A stretch of 33,762 nt of DNA. Origin: Rhodobacter sp. Lineage in GTDB: Bacteria; Pseudomonadota; Alphaproteobacteria; Rhodobacterales; Rhodobacteraceae. The notes below the pieces were generated by a model, which saw only the letters and a list, made by a program, of their open reading frames with translations, was not told where the DNA came from and ran no database searches. Below are positions 15,630 through 23,288 of this stretch, piece after piece (position 1 is the first letter of the stretch; each line of letters starts with the position of its first letter). A program made the translations under genes and the position numbers. The stretch is taken from assembly GCA_020250445.1 (NCBI GenBank), contig JADCEF010000004.1, forward strand, positions 1 to 33,762, written 5' to 3'.

Positions 15630-17078
15630 ATGGCCGAAAGCAACCAGGCCTTCGTCCGCACGGCGATCCTGCCGGCACAGAAGCCGCCCCTGACCGAAAA
15701 GGGCATGATCAAGTGGCTGCGGGAAAATCTTTTCTCCGGCTGGTTCAACACCATCCTGACCCTGGTCGGCCTGTGGGCGATCTACAGCCTGATCGCTGCG
15801 GCGCTGCCGTGGTGGCTGAACGGTGTGTGGAATGCCGGATCGCTTGGGGAATGCCGCACCATCGTTGCCGAACGGGCCGGGCCGGACGCGACAGGGGCCT
15901 GCTGGGCGATGGTCCGCGACCGCTGGCATCAGTTCATGTTCGGCTTTTACCCGCAGGACCAGTACTGGCGCCCGACGACTGCCTTCGGCCTGCTGTTCGC
16001 CGCGATCGCACCCGTACTGTTTTCGGGGCAGAAGCGCTTTCAGACCTACATGCTGATCGGGGTAGCCGCATTCCTTTCGGTCACGCTTTGGCTGGCAACG
16101 GTGCCGATGCTGCCTGTCGCGCTGACAGCGCTGCTGATGCTTGCCCTGCTGGCGTTTGCGCAGCTGCGGCCCGCTTCGCTGATGTGGTTCACCGTGATCT
16201 ACCCCGCACTTGCCTTCTTTCTGCTGTGGGGCGGCTCTGTCTGGACCCCGGTTGCGGCCATGGCGGGGCTGCTGGTGCTGTTGCTGGCGTATCGGGTGTT
16301 GTTGCCGTGGACCGGCGTTGCGATTGCGGCAGGGATCGGCGTGGTGCTGGCCCTTCTGTGGTGGGCACTTCTGGACGTTCCCGTTGCCCGCATGCTGACC
16401 TCGGTTCTGCCATTCGGGCTGGAGTCTGTGGCATCGGACCGGTTCGGCGGCTTTCTGCTGGCGCTGACCATCGGGGTTACGGCGATCTCGTTTTCGCTGC
16501 CGATGGGCATCCTGCTGGCGCTGGGCCGGCAGTCGGACATGGTGCTGATCAAGACGCTGTCGGTCGGGTTCATCGAGTTCATCCGCGGCGTGCCGCTGAT
16601 CACGCTGCTGTTCACCGCGTCGCTGCTGCTGCAGTACTTCCTGCCGCCGAATACGAATTTCGACCTGATCCTGCGGGTGATCATCCTGGTCACCTTCTTT
16701 GCCGCCGCCTATATCGCCGAGGTGATCCGGGGCGGTCTGGCCGCCCTGCCGCGCGGCCAGTACGAGGCCGCCGATGCGCTGGGCCTGGATTACTGGAGCG
16801 CACAGCGCCTGATCATCATGCCGCAAGCGCTGAAGATCGCCATTCCGGGGATCGTTTCCACCTTTATCGGCCTGTTCAAGGATACCACGCTTGTCGCCTT
16901 CGTGGGGCTTCTGGACCCGCTGAAGGGCATCACCCAGATCGTCCGCGCCGACATTGCCTGGAAGGGCATCTACTGGGAGCCGTATATCTTCGTCGGTGCC
17001 ATCTTTTTCGTCATCTGCTTCGGCATGTCGCGCTATTCGATGTATCTCGAACAGAAACTCAAGCGCGACCACCGGTAA
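15630..17078 (+). CDS. bztC: Amino-acid ABC transporter permease BztC/AapM
   Basis: The 482-residue protein is the second permease subunit of the Bzt system and should pair with BztB. It has an N-terminal cytoplasmic tail, a helix at about 33-55, a run of several hydrophobic segments between about 115 and 245 that is characteristic of AapM/BztC, and the transport core at the C-terminus with the EAA loop EAADALGLDYWSAQRL followed by IIMPQALKIAIPG. The ATG lies one base after the bztB stop, so translation is probably coupled. The gene ends directly at the ribosome-binding site of bztD. Confidence 0.95.
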   Translation: MAESNQAFVRTAILPAQKPPLTEKGMIKWLRENLFSGWFNTILTLVGLWAIYSLIAAALPWWLNGVWNAGSLGECRTIVAERAGPDATGACWAMVRDRWHQFMFGFYPQDQYWRPTTAFGLLFAAIAPVLFSGQKRFQTYMLIGVAAFLSVTLWLATVPMLPVALTALLMLALLAFAQLRPASLMWFTVIYPALAFFLLWGGSVWTPVAAMAGLLVLLLAYRVLLPWTGVAIAAGIGVVLALLWWALLDVPVARMLTSVLPFGLESVASDRFGGFLLALTIGVTAISFSLPMGILLALGRQSDMVLIKTLSVGFIEFIRGVPLITLLFTASLLLQYFLPPNTNFDLILRVIILVTFFAAAYIAEVIRGGLAALPRGQYEAADALGLDYWSAQRLIIMPQALKIAIPGIVSTFIGLFKDTTLVAFVGLLDPLKGITQIVRADIAWKGIYWEPYIFVGAIFFVICFGMSRYSMYLEQKLKRDHR

Positions 17079-17090
17079 GGAGCCCCGCCC

Positions 17091-17882
17091 ATGTCCGACA
17101 CCCAATCCCTTCGCGCCGTCAACCGCAGCCAGCTGCATGTGACCGAAGAAGTCGCAATCCAGATCACCGGCATGAACAAGTGGTTCGGCACCTTTCATGT
17201 GCTGCGCGACATCGACCTGACCGTGCGGCGCGGCGAGCGTATCGTCATCGCCGGGCCGTCCGGTTCGGGCAAGTCAACGCTGATCCGCTGCATCAACCGG
17301 CTGGAGGAACACCAGTCGGGCCGGATCATCGTCGACGGCACCGAGTTGACGAATGACATCAAGAACATCGACAAGGTGCGGTCGGAAGTGGGCATGGTGT
17401 TTCAGCATTTCAACCTGTTTCCGCACCTGACCATCCTTGAGAACCTGACACTTGCCCCGATCTGGGTGCGAAAGATCCCCAGGCGCGAGGCCGAGGAAAC
17501 GGCGATGTACTTTCTGGAAAAGGTCAGGATTCCGGAACAGGCGCTGAAGTATCCGGGCCAGCTTTCCGGCGGGCAGCAGCAGCGCGTCGCCATCGCGCGG
17601 TCGCTGTGCATGAAGCCGCGCATCATGCTGTTTGACGAGCCGACCAGCGCCCTTGACCCCGAGATGATCAAGGAAGTGCTGGATACGATGATCCAGCTGG
17701 CGGAAGAGGGCATGACCATGCTGTGCGTCACGCATGAAATGGGGTTCGCCCGCCAGGTGGCGAACCGGGTGATCTTCATGGATCAGGGTCAGATCGTGGA
17801 ACAGAACGAACCGGAAGAGTTCTTTCTGAACCCGAAGTCCGAACGCACGAAGCTGTTCCTCAGCCAGATTCTGGGCCACTGA
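17091..17882 (+). CDS. bztD: Amino-acid ABC transporter ATP-binding protein BztD/AapP
   Basis: The 263-residue cytoplasmic ATPase powers the Bzt transporter. It shows the start of the nucleotide-binding domain at [15 protein letters not shown], Walker [11 protein letters not shown]-loop [13 protein letters not shown], signature [13 protein letters not shown], Walker [15 protein letters not shown], and the switch His in CVTHEMGFA. These are the features of the polar amino-acid uptake family (GlnQ/HisP/AapP). An AAGGAG site sits eight bases before the ATG. It is the last gene of the operon; the next gene is convergent and I see no strong terminator in the 80 bases between them. Confidence 0.96.
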   Translation: MSDTQSLRAVNRSQLHVTEEVAIQITGMNKWFGTFHVLRDIDLTVRRGERIVIAGPSGSGKSTLIRCINRLEEHQSGRIIVDGTELTNDIKNIDKVRSEVGMVFQHFNLFPHLTILENLTLAPIWVRKIPRREAEETAMYFLEKVRIPEQALKYPGQLSGGQQQRVAIARSLCMKPRIMLFDEPTSALDPEMIKEVLDTMIQLAEEGMTMLCVTHEMGFARQVANRVIFMDQGQIVEQNEPEEFFLNPKSERTKLFLSQILGH

Positions 17883-17962
17883 CGCCGGGTCAGACCGCAG
17901 CTGTGACAGCGATTTGCGCCCGCTTTCTGTTCGTGACGGCGTGCCGGACCTTCAGGTGCCGG

Positions 17963-18469
17963 TCAGACTGCCAGTTCACGCGGGACGATGAAATCCAGCG
18001 CAACCGCTGTGCCAAAGGCGGCCTCGGACCAGGAGGGGATGGCAAACTCTGCAACCAGCGTTGCGCCCGTCGGATAGCGCTGAAATGCAGGATGCAGGGG
18101 GTCCGACGCAAGCAGCCGGTGGGCGAATTCGGCAATGCCGGGGTTGTGGCCGATCATCATGACCGTGTCGGCATGGGCATGGCGCAGGACCGCAAGCATC
18201 ACGTCCGGGCCGGCATTGTACAGGGCAGGCTTCAGGTCCGGAACGGGCGCGCCCGGCAGCGCGGGGGCAATCCCTGACCAGGTCTTGCGGGTGCGCAGCG
18301 CATCGGAACAAAGCACCTGCTGCGGGATGTAGCCGCGCGAGGCCAGCCAATCACCCAGATCGGCAGCCGCCGCCTTGCCGCGGTCGTTCAGCGGGCGGTC
18401 GTGATCGGGCGTATTCGGATCATCCCAGCTGGATTTTGCGTGCCGCGTCAGGATCAGGCGCTTGGTCAT
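17963..18469 (-). CDS. sixA: SixA-like histidine phosphatase
   Basis: The 168-residue protein belongs to the histidine phosphatase (RHG) superfamily. The phosphorylated His is in LTRHAKSSWDD near the N-terminus, the LNDRGKAAA segment and the second catalytic His in MIGHNPGIAEF are present, matching SixA-type enzymes, which can dephosphorylate phosphohistidine in phosphorelay or phosphotransferase proteins. The start ATG overlaps the stop of the ferredoxin-type gene (18466-18469), so it is the third gene of argB-ferredoxin-sixA. The in vivo substrate is not predictable. An upstream extension in the same frame exists but would overlap the neighbour and lacks similarity. Confidence 0.88.
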   Translation of the reverse strand: MTKRLILTRHAKSSWDDPNTPDHDRPLNDRGKAAAADLGDWLASRGYIPQQVLCSDALRTRKTWSGIAPALPGAPVPDLKPALYNAGPDVMLAVLRHAHADTVMMIGHNPGIAEFAHRLLASDPLHPAFQRYPTGATLVAEFAIPSWSEAAFGTAVALDFIVPRELAV

Positions 18470-19119
18470 CGGTGAAACTGCCTCATGTGATAGGCGGATT
18501 GTGCCTGCATCCTTGCATGACGGGCCGAGACCGGGCAAGCGCGGCGCACGGCACAGCCGCAGGTCATGCAATCCTGCCCCGCAGGGCTGTCCAGCCAGGC
18601 GTGGCAGGCGGGCAGGTCATAGCCTGCGCCCGTCAGGGCCGCAGCCGGGCAGGCGCTGCGGCAGGGCTGGCCTTTGCAGCCGTCACAGGGTGAAGGGGAC
18701 AAAGGCGGCAGATAGATGTGCGCCTTCAGCGCCAGCGCGCCCCGGAACGACACCATCAACCCGGCCTCGTCATGGACCAGCAACCTGACCGGCGACGACC
18801 AGATGCGCCCCGTGCGCAGCGCCCATCTGTAAAAGGGCCGGTGCGGTGGGCCGCCAAAGGGAAACAGCGCCTTCGCCCCCAGATCGCAGGCGATCCGCCC
18901 GATCACGCGGCGCGACCAGCGGTCGACCGGATCAGGTGCGCCGTCCTGCCATTCCGGCTGCGCGGTCAAGTGCGGCCAGAAGCCCGGCTCGCGCGGCCCG
19001 ACAAGCAGCAGGGTCCGGGTGCCGGCCGGCAGTGCGTCTTCCGGCACAGCCTGAAACCCGCCAAGAACGGTCAAAGCATGGTCCGCCAGCGCGGCTTTGA
19101 TCTGTGCCAGCGCAGTCAT
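18466..19119 (-). CDS. Ferredoxin-type 4Fe-4S protein
   Basis: The 217-residue product has a long N-terminal domain without cofactor motifs and a Cys-rich C-terminal part. The first cluster motif is [14 protein letters not shown] (C-x2-C-x4-C-x3-C-P) and the second is [13 protein letters not shown], so two 4Fe-4S clusters are plausible. The layout resembles the C-terminal half of QueG and reductive-dehalogenase-like proteins, but no cobalamin motif is seen and I cannot name a reaction. It overlaps argB upstream and sixA downstream by four bases each, so all three are co-translated; the functional link with arginine synthesis is unclear. Confidence 0.85.
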   Translation of the reverse strand: MTALAQIKAALADHALTVLGGFQAVPEDALPAGTRTLLLVGPREPGFWPHLTAQPEWQDGAPDPVDRWSRRVIGRIACDLGAKALFPFGGPPHRPFYRWALRTGRIWSSPVRLLVHDEAGLMVSFRGALALKAHIYLPPLSPSPCDGCKGQPCRSACPAAALTGAGYDLPACHAWLDSPAGQDCMTCGCAVRRACPVSARHARMQAQSAYHMRQFHR

Positions 19120-20012
19120 TCGCCGCGCGGCTTGATCCGCGGCTCGGTGGACCGGATCAGGGACCCTGCCCCATGATCGGTGAACAGTTCCAGCAGACAG
19201 GCGTTCGGAATGCGCCCGTCCAGAATGACCACGGCCCGCACACCCTGCTCCAGCGCCAGCAGCGCTGTTTCGGTCTTGGGAATCATCCCCCCGGCGATGA
19301 TGCCGCGCGCCGTCATGTCGCGGACCTGTTCGGGGGAAAGCTGTGTCACCACAGCACCGCTTTCATCCTTGACGCCGGACACATCCGTCAGCAGCAACAG
19401 CCGGTCCGCCTTCAGCGCGCCGGCAATTGCCCCTGCCGCCGTATCGCCGTTGACGTTGAACGTCTCGTTATCCGCGACACCCGTGGCGACCGGGGCAACG
19501 ACCGGGATGATCCCGGCATTGTAAAGGTCGCGCAGCACCTGCACGTTCATTTCCACCGGGCGGCCGACGAAGCCCAGTTCGGGGTCATCGGCGACGCAGA
19601 CCATCAGGTCGTCATCCTTGCCGGAAATGCCAACGGCCCGCCCGCCCTGATCGTTGATCGCCTGCACGATGCGCTTGTTGACCGCGCCGCACAGCACCAT
19701 TTCCACCACTTCGACCGTGGCCTTGTCGGTCACGCGCTTGCCGCGCACGAATTCTGATTTGATGCCAAGCTTCGCCAGCAGATCGTTGATCATGGGCCCG
19801 CCGCCGTGCACCACCACCGGGTTGACCCCGACCTGGCGCATCAGCACGATGTCGCGGGCAAATTCGGCCATGGCATCTGCGTCGCCCATGGCATTGCCGC
19901 CGAATTTCACAACCACCACGGCACCGGCATAACGTTGCAGGTAGGGCAGCGCCTCGGACAGGGTGCGGGCGGCGGCGATCGGTTCACGGGTCATGGCAAG
20001 CTGCTTTTTCAT
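19116..20012 (-). CDS. argB: Acetylglutamate kinase
   Basis: The 298-residue cytoplasmic enzyme phosphorylates N-acetyl-L-glutamate in the second step of arginine synthesis. The family motifs are clear: [12 protein letters not shown] (Lys at the phosphate site), [32 protein letters not shown] (acetylglutamate site and the arginine-sensitive type), [30 protein letters not shown], and [10 protein letters not shown]. The N-terminal helix of about 25 residues before the kinase core is typical of the hexameric, arginine-inhibited form. The ATG at 20012 has an AGGA site eight bases before it. It diverges from the SDR gene and leads the argB-ferredoxin-sixA operon. Confidence 0.96.
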   Translation of the reverse strand: MKKQLAMTREPIAAARTLSEALPYLQRYAGAVVVVKFGGNAMGDADAMAEFARDIVLMRQVGVNPVVVHGGGPMINDLLAKLGIKSEFVRGKRVTDKATVEVVEMVLCGAVNKRIVQAINDQGGRAVGISGKDDDLMVCVADDPELGFVGRPVEMNVQVLRDLYNAGIIPVVAPVATGVADNETFNVNGDTAAGAIAGALKADRLLLLTDVSGVKDESGAVVTQLSPEQVRDMTARGIIAGGMIPKTETALLALEQGVRAVVILDGRIPNACLLELFTDHGAGSLIRSTEPRIKPRGE

Positions 20013-20151
20013 CGGGGTAATCCTGACTGCGCCCTGTGTGGTAGCCCCTTTGCCGACCCCTGCCAAGGGTCGCGTCCAAAGGGGGATGCCTTGCGGATTC
20101 CGGCAAGAGCGATAAGGTTTTTTCCGGAACGGACAAGGGGGCGATAGGGTG

Positions 20152-20883
20152 ATGTCAGAGGTGAAGACGCTGCTGCTGACCGGGGCAAGCAGGGGCATCG
20201 GGCACGCCACGGTCAAGCGGTTTTCGGCCGAAGGCTGGCGCGTGCTGACCTGTTCGCGCCAGCCCTTCGATCCGCGCTGCCCGTGGCCGGGCGGCGAGGA
20301 AAACCACATCCAGATCGACCTTGCCGACCCCAACAAGACCATCGCCGCCATCGAAGTGATCAAGGAAAAGGTGAACGGGCGTCTTGATGCGCTGGTGAAC
20401 AACGCGGGCATCAGCCCCAAGGGGCCGGGCGGCGCGCGGCTGACCACGCTGGATACAGACTTGCGCATCTGGGGGCATGTGTTTCACGTCAATTTCTTTT
20501 CCTGTGTCGTGCTGGCCCGCGCGTTGCAGGCAGAACTTGCGGCTGTGCAGGGATCGGTCGTCAACGTCACCTCGATCGCCGGGTCGCGCGTGCATCCCTT
20601 TGCCGGGGCGGCCTATGCCACCTCAAAGGCGGCGCTGGCCGCGCTGACCCGCGAAATGGCGCATGATTTCGGCCCGCTGGGTGTGCGGGTCAACGCGATT
20701 GCACCGGGCGAGGTGGAAACGGCGATGCTGTCACCCGGCACCGACAAGATTGTTGAAAAACTGCCCTTGCAGCGGCTTGGCCAGCCGAAAGAGGTGGCCG
20801 ATGTCATCTGGTTCCTGTGCTCGGACCAGTCGAGCTATATCTCGGGGGCCGAGATCGAGGTGAACGGCGCGCAGCATGTGTGA
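20152..20883 (+). CDS. Short-chain dehydrogenase/reductase (SDR)
   Basis: The 243-residue protein is a classical SDR: nucleotide-binding TGASRGIG near residues 11-18, NNAGIS, the catalytic Ser in VTSIAGS, and YATSK (Tyr and Lys). The C-terminal part, [14 protein letters not shown], matches the usual last strand. Asp in QIDLADP and the basic CSR after the second strand leave the NAD/NADP preference open. The substrate is unknown. A GTG at 20149 is directly before the ATG; I chose the ATG at 20152. It diverges from argB, and its stop lies only a few bases before the promoter of the toxin-antitoxin pair. Confidence 0.92.
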   Translation: MSEVKTLLLTGASRGIGHATVKRFSAEGWRVLTCSRQPFDPRCPWPGGEENHIQIDLADPNKTIAAIEVIKEKVNGRLDALVNNAGISPKGPGGARLTTLDTDLRIWGHVFHVNFFSCVVLARALQAELAAVQGSVVNVTSIAGSRVHPFAGAAYATSKAALAALTREMAHDFGPLGVRVNAIAPGEVETAMLSPGTDKIVEKLPLQRLGQPKEVADVIWFLCSDQSSYISGAEIEVNGAQHV

Positions 20884-20888
20884 GGGGC

Positions 20889-20930
20889 TTGCGAATTCGT
20901 CATCTGACGCCTAGACTTGCGTCAGATGAC
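20889..20930 (+). promoter_or_regulatory. Toxin-antitoxin promoter with palindromic operator
   Basis: TTGCGA (20889-20894) and TAGACT (20912-20917) are separated by exactly 17 bases and form a good sigma-70 promoter. A perfect 12-base inverted repeat, GTCATCTGACGC (20899-20910) and GCGTCAGATGAC (20919-20930) with an 8-base centre, fills the spacer, spans the -10 box and covers the expected transcription start near 20924. This is the geometry of an autorepression operator, expected to be bound by the Xre-type antitoxin or the toxin-antitoxin complex. Binding itself is inferred. Confidence 0.8.
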
Positions 20931-20949
20931 GAAATATGGGGGCCGCGCG

Positions 20950-21414
20950 ATGAACGCAAATGACATGACAGGCAAGGGGCAGTCTGAAGGTGCCGGGCAA
21001 CCGGCGCGGATCGGGGTGATGCTGGGCCTGAACGCGGTTGCGCTGGATGATGTCGGGCTGGCCCGCGTGGTGGTCCGGGGCTTGCCTGCGTCTGCGGCAG
21101 AGGCGCTGGGCAGGGTGATCGGGCGGGCGCAGGTGGTGGGGCCGCTGATCCCCGAAGCAACGCTGCGCCGCGCCCGGCAGGGGCGCAAGGCCCTGTCGCG
21201 AGAGATGAGCGGGCGGCTTTATGAAGTCAGCCGCGTGGTTGATGCGGCGAACCGCAGTTTCGGCGGTGACCGCGCGGCAGTGGACCGGTTTCTGGCCCGC
21301 CCGCATCCGCTGCTTGACGGGATGACGCCATTGGCCATGGCGCAGTCAAGCTCTGCCGGTGCCGAGGCGGTTGTAAACATGATCCGGCGGGCGGATGCAG
21401 GCGTTGCAGTGTGA
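20950..21414 (+). CDS. Xre/MbcA/ParS family antitoxin (DUF2384)
   Basis: The 154-residue protein has a degenerate helix-turn-helix half (ARVVVRGLPASAAEALGRVI to RRARQGRKALSREMSGRLYE) and the C-terminal toxin-binding DUF2384 block, FGGDRAAVDRFLARPHPLLDG followed by TPLAMAQSSSAGAEAV. This is the antitoxin type paired with RES-domain toxins; it neutralises the toxin and represses its own promoter. An ATG at 20926 lies inside the right operator arm and would be almost leaderless, so I chose the ATG at 20950, which has a GGGGG ribosome-binding site. Its stop overlaps the toxin GTG start (GTGA), coupling the two. Confidence 0.9.
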   Translation: MNANDMTGKGQSEGAGQPARIGVMLGLNAVALDDVGLARVVVRGLPASAAEALGRVIGRAQVVGPLIPEATLRRARQGRKALSREMSGRLYEVSRVVDAANRSFGGDRAAVDRFLARPHPLLDGMTPLAMAQSSSAGAEAVVNMIRRADAGVAV

Positions 21415-21887
21415 TCCGCGGCCTGCCGGAACCGATGGTCTGTTACCGGATCGGCGATCCGGGCGGTGACTACCCGATCTGGGATGCGGGCGGTGCCCGG
21501 CAGGTTGATGGCCGCTGGCACGAAGCCGGGGCATCCGTGATCTATGCGGCCCAGCATTATTCGACCGCGATGCTGGAAAAACTGGTGCATTTCGGCGGGG
21601 AAATGCCACCAAACCAGCATTTCCTGGCCGTGACCCTGCCGCAGGGCCTCAGCTACGAAGTGGCCAATCCTGATGCGCTGGAAGGCTGGGCACGCGCCGA
21701 TTGCAGCGTGGCGCGCGCCTTCGGGCGGCGATGGTATGGCGAAGGGCGGTCTGCCGTGCTGATCGTGCCGTCCGTCGTGGCGCGGATGGAACGCAATCTG
21801 GTGATCAATGCGCTGCACCCCGACTTCGGGCGTATCCGGCCGGGGCTGGAGGTGCCGGTCTGGTGGGATGCACGGCTGTTCGGGTAA
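21411..21887 (+). CDS. RES-domain toxin (NAD+-targeting)
   Basis: The 158-residue protein is a RES-domain toxin. Members of this family deplete NAD+ by phosphorolysis or hydrolysis or modify target proteins with ADP-ribose; which applies here is not readable. The features are MVCYRI at the N-terminus, GRWHEAGASVIYAAQHYSTAM with the conserved Arg and Tyr, the Glu in LEKLVHFGG, the conserved Ser segment GRSAVLIVPSVV, and INALHPDF near the end. The start is a GTG overlapping the antitoxin stop, which should keep toxin below antitoxin. It ends one base before the stop of engB on the opposite strand, so there is no room for a terminator between them. Confidence 0.92.
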   Translation: MIRGLPEPMVCYRIGDPGGDYPIWDAGGARQVDGRWHEAGASVIYAAQHYSTAMLEKLVHFGGEMPPNQHFLAVTLPQGLSYEVANPDALEGWARADCSVARAFGRRWYGEGRSAVLIVPSVVARMERNLVINALHPDFGRIRPGLEVPVWWDARLFG

Positions 21888-21888
21888 G

Positions 21889-22542
21889 CTATTCCAGTGC
21901 CGCAATAACCGCCCGCAGGGTTTCGATACCGTCACTCTTTTCCGAAGAGGTCACGATGATCTCCGGAAATGCCGCCGGATGCTTTGTCAAGGCACCGCGC
22001 ACCTGGGCCAGGGTTGCCTCACGCTCTGCCGCGCCGACCTTGTCGGCCTTGGTCAGCACCGCCTGAAAGGTCACGGCGGATCGGTCGAGCAGGGTCAGAA
22101 TCTCTTCGTCCACCGCCTTGACCCCGTGGCGTGTATCGATCAGCACAAAGGCGCGCCGCAGCGTTTGGCGGCCGGACAGGTAGCCTTTCAGAAGCCTTTG
22201 CCACTTCTCGACCACTGGCTTGGGCGCTTCGGCATAGCCGTAGCCGGGCAGGTCAACCAGATAGCGCGAGGGGCCAAGCGCGAAATAGTTGATTTCCTGC
22301 GTGCGCCCCGGCGTGTTCGAGGCGCGCGCCAGCGACTTGCGCCCGGTCAGGGCGTTGATCAGGCTTGATTTTCCTACATTGGACCGCCCCGCAAAGCAAA
22401 CTTCCAGGCGGTCCGCCGGGGGCAGGCCATCCATCGCGACCACGCCTTTGACGAAATCCACCGGCCCGGCAAACATCAGCCGCCCGGCTTCGCGCGCGGC
22501 GTCCTCCGGTTCCGGGCTGAGCGGAAAGGGAAGTACGGTCAC
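21889..22542 (-). CDS. engB: Ribosome biogenesis GTPase EngB/YsxC
   Basis: The 217-residue GTPase is needed for late steps of large-subunit assembly. G1 is GRSNVGKSS, the switch region NTPGRTQEINYF carries G2, DLPGYG is G3 and LTKADK is G4, all in normal order and length. It begins with a GTG at 22542 that overlaps the TGA of the MOSC gene (GTGA), so it is coupled to yidC and MOSC upstream. The convergent RES toxin gene ends one base away. Confidence 0.96.
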   Translation of the reverse strand: MTVLPFPLSPEPEDAAREAGRLMFAGPVDFVKGVVAMDGLPPADRLEVCFAGRSNVGKSSLINALTGRKSLARASNTPGRTQEINYFALGPSRYLVDLPGYGYAEAPKPVVEKWQRLLKGYLSGRQTLRRAFVLIDTRHGVKAVDEEILTLLDRSAVTFQAVLTKADKVGAAEREATLAQVRGALTKHPAAFPEIIVTSSEKSDGIETLRAVIAALE

Positions 22543-23288
22543 GTCAAGGTCACTGTGTCGCCCGTGGCAATTGTGCCGCCCCTGGCAACAACCGCGTAAA
22601 GCCCAAAATCCTGGTGGCCAAAGGCCGCGTCCAGCCCGCCAAGCGTATCCGCATCGATCCGGCCCGTTTCAGGATTGGCCGAGGTTGCCCGGCAGCGCGT
22701 GATACGCTCTTCGATCCGCAGTTCGGCCTGGCCAATGCGCAGGGTGCGCCCGATCCAGTCCCATTCCGCCCAGGGTGCGGCCCCGTCCAGCCACAGGTTG
22801 CCGCGCCAGCGGTCGGCGGACAGATCCTGCCCCATGCGCGCCGAAAGATCCGCCAGCGAGCGCAGAGACAGGACAGAAACGGACGGAAAATCGCTGTCGG
22901 TCATGCCGCGCCCGGCGCTGACGATCCGCGCGGGCTGCGCGCGGTCCGCCGGGACCAGCGGCGCAATCCAGGACAGAAAGGCCGGCAGGTCTGCGGGATC
23001 ATCCGGGCGGAAGGTCAGGGCCCCAAGTTCGGGGTGGCGCAGGGTCACTGTGCCGCTTTGGTCGTCCAGCACCGAGGTGATGGCCATAAGCGCAGGCACC
23101 TTGGCCCCGCGCGCGAAATTGGCGCAAGGCACCCAGCCGCCATCGCCCAGCTTTGCCGCCTCATGCGCGACGGCCCAGTGCCGGTCCCACGGCAGGCAGT
23201 CCCCCGCGGAAAGAACAATGGACCCAAGGTCTTCGCGCCCGTGTCCCTTGATCGGGTGGCGGCAGATTCGGGCCAGCCGGATGGTCAT
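22539..23288 (-). CDS. MOSC domain-containing protein
   Basis: The 249-residue protein has the N-terminal beta-barrel (MTIRLARICRHPIKG) and a C-terminal MOSC domain with the conserved Cys in ERITRCRATSANPETG, the residue that carries sulfur or binds the molybdenum cofactor in relatives such as YcbX, mARC and the Moco sulfurase C-terminus. A role in reduction of N-hydroxylated compounds or in Moco sulfur transfer is possible but unproven. It overlaps yidC upstream (ATGA) and engB downstream (GTGA); the order yidC-MOSC-engB is common in Rhodobacteraceae as I recall. Confidence 0.9.
   Translation of the reverse strand: MTIRLARICRHPIKGHGREDLGSIVLSAGDCLPWDRHWAVAHEAAKLGDGGWVPCANFARGAKVPALMAITSVLDDQSGTVTLRHPELGALTFRPDDPADLPAFLSWIAPLVPADRAQPARIVSAGRGMTDSDFPSVSVLSLRSLADLSARMGQDLSADRWRGNLWLDGAAPWAEWDWIGRTLRIGQAELRIEERITRCRATSANPETGRIDADTLGGLDAAFGHQDFGLYAVVARGGTIATGDTVTLT

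Noticed and set aside
14330-17198. Two long minus-strand open frames
   Set aside because: They are antisense shadows of bztB and bztC, with Gln/His/Arg-rich products and no recognisable domains.
20926-20949. ATG at 20926 as antitoxin start
   Set aside because: It lies in the operator arm about two bases after the predicted transcription start and has no ribosome-binding site; the ATG at 20950 has one.
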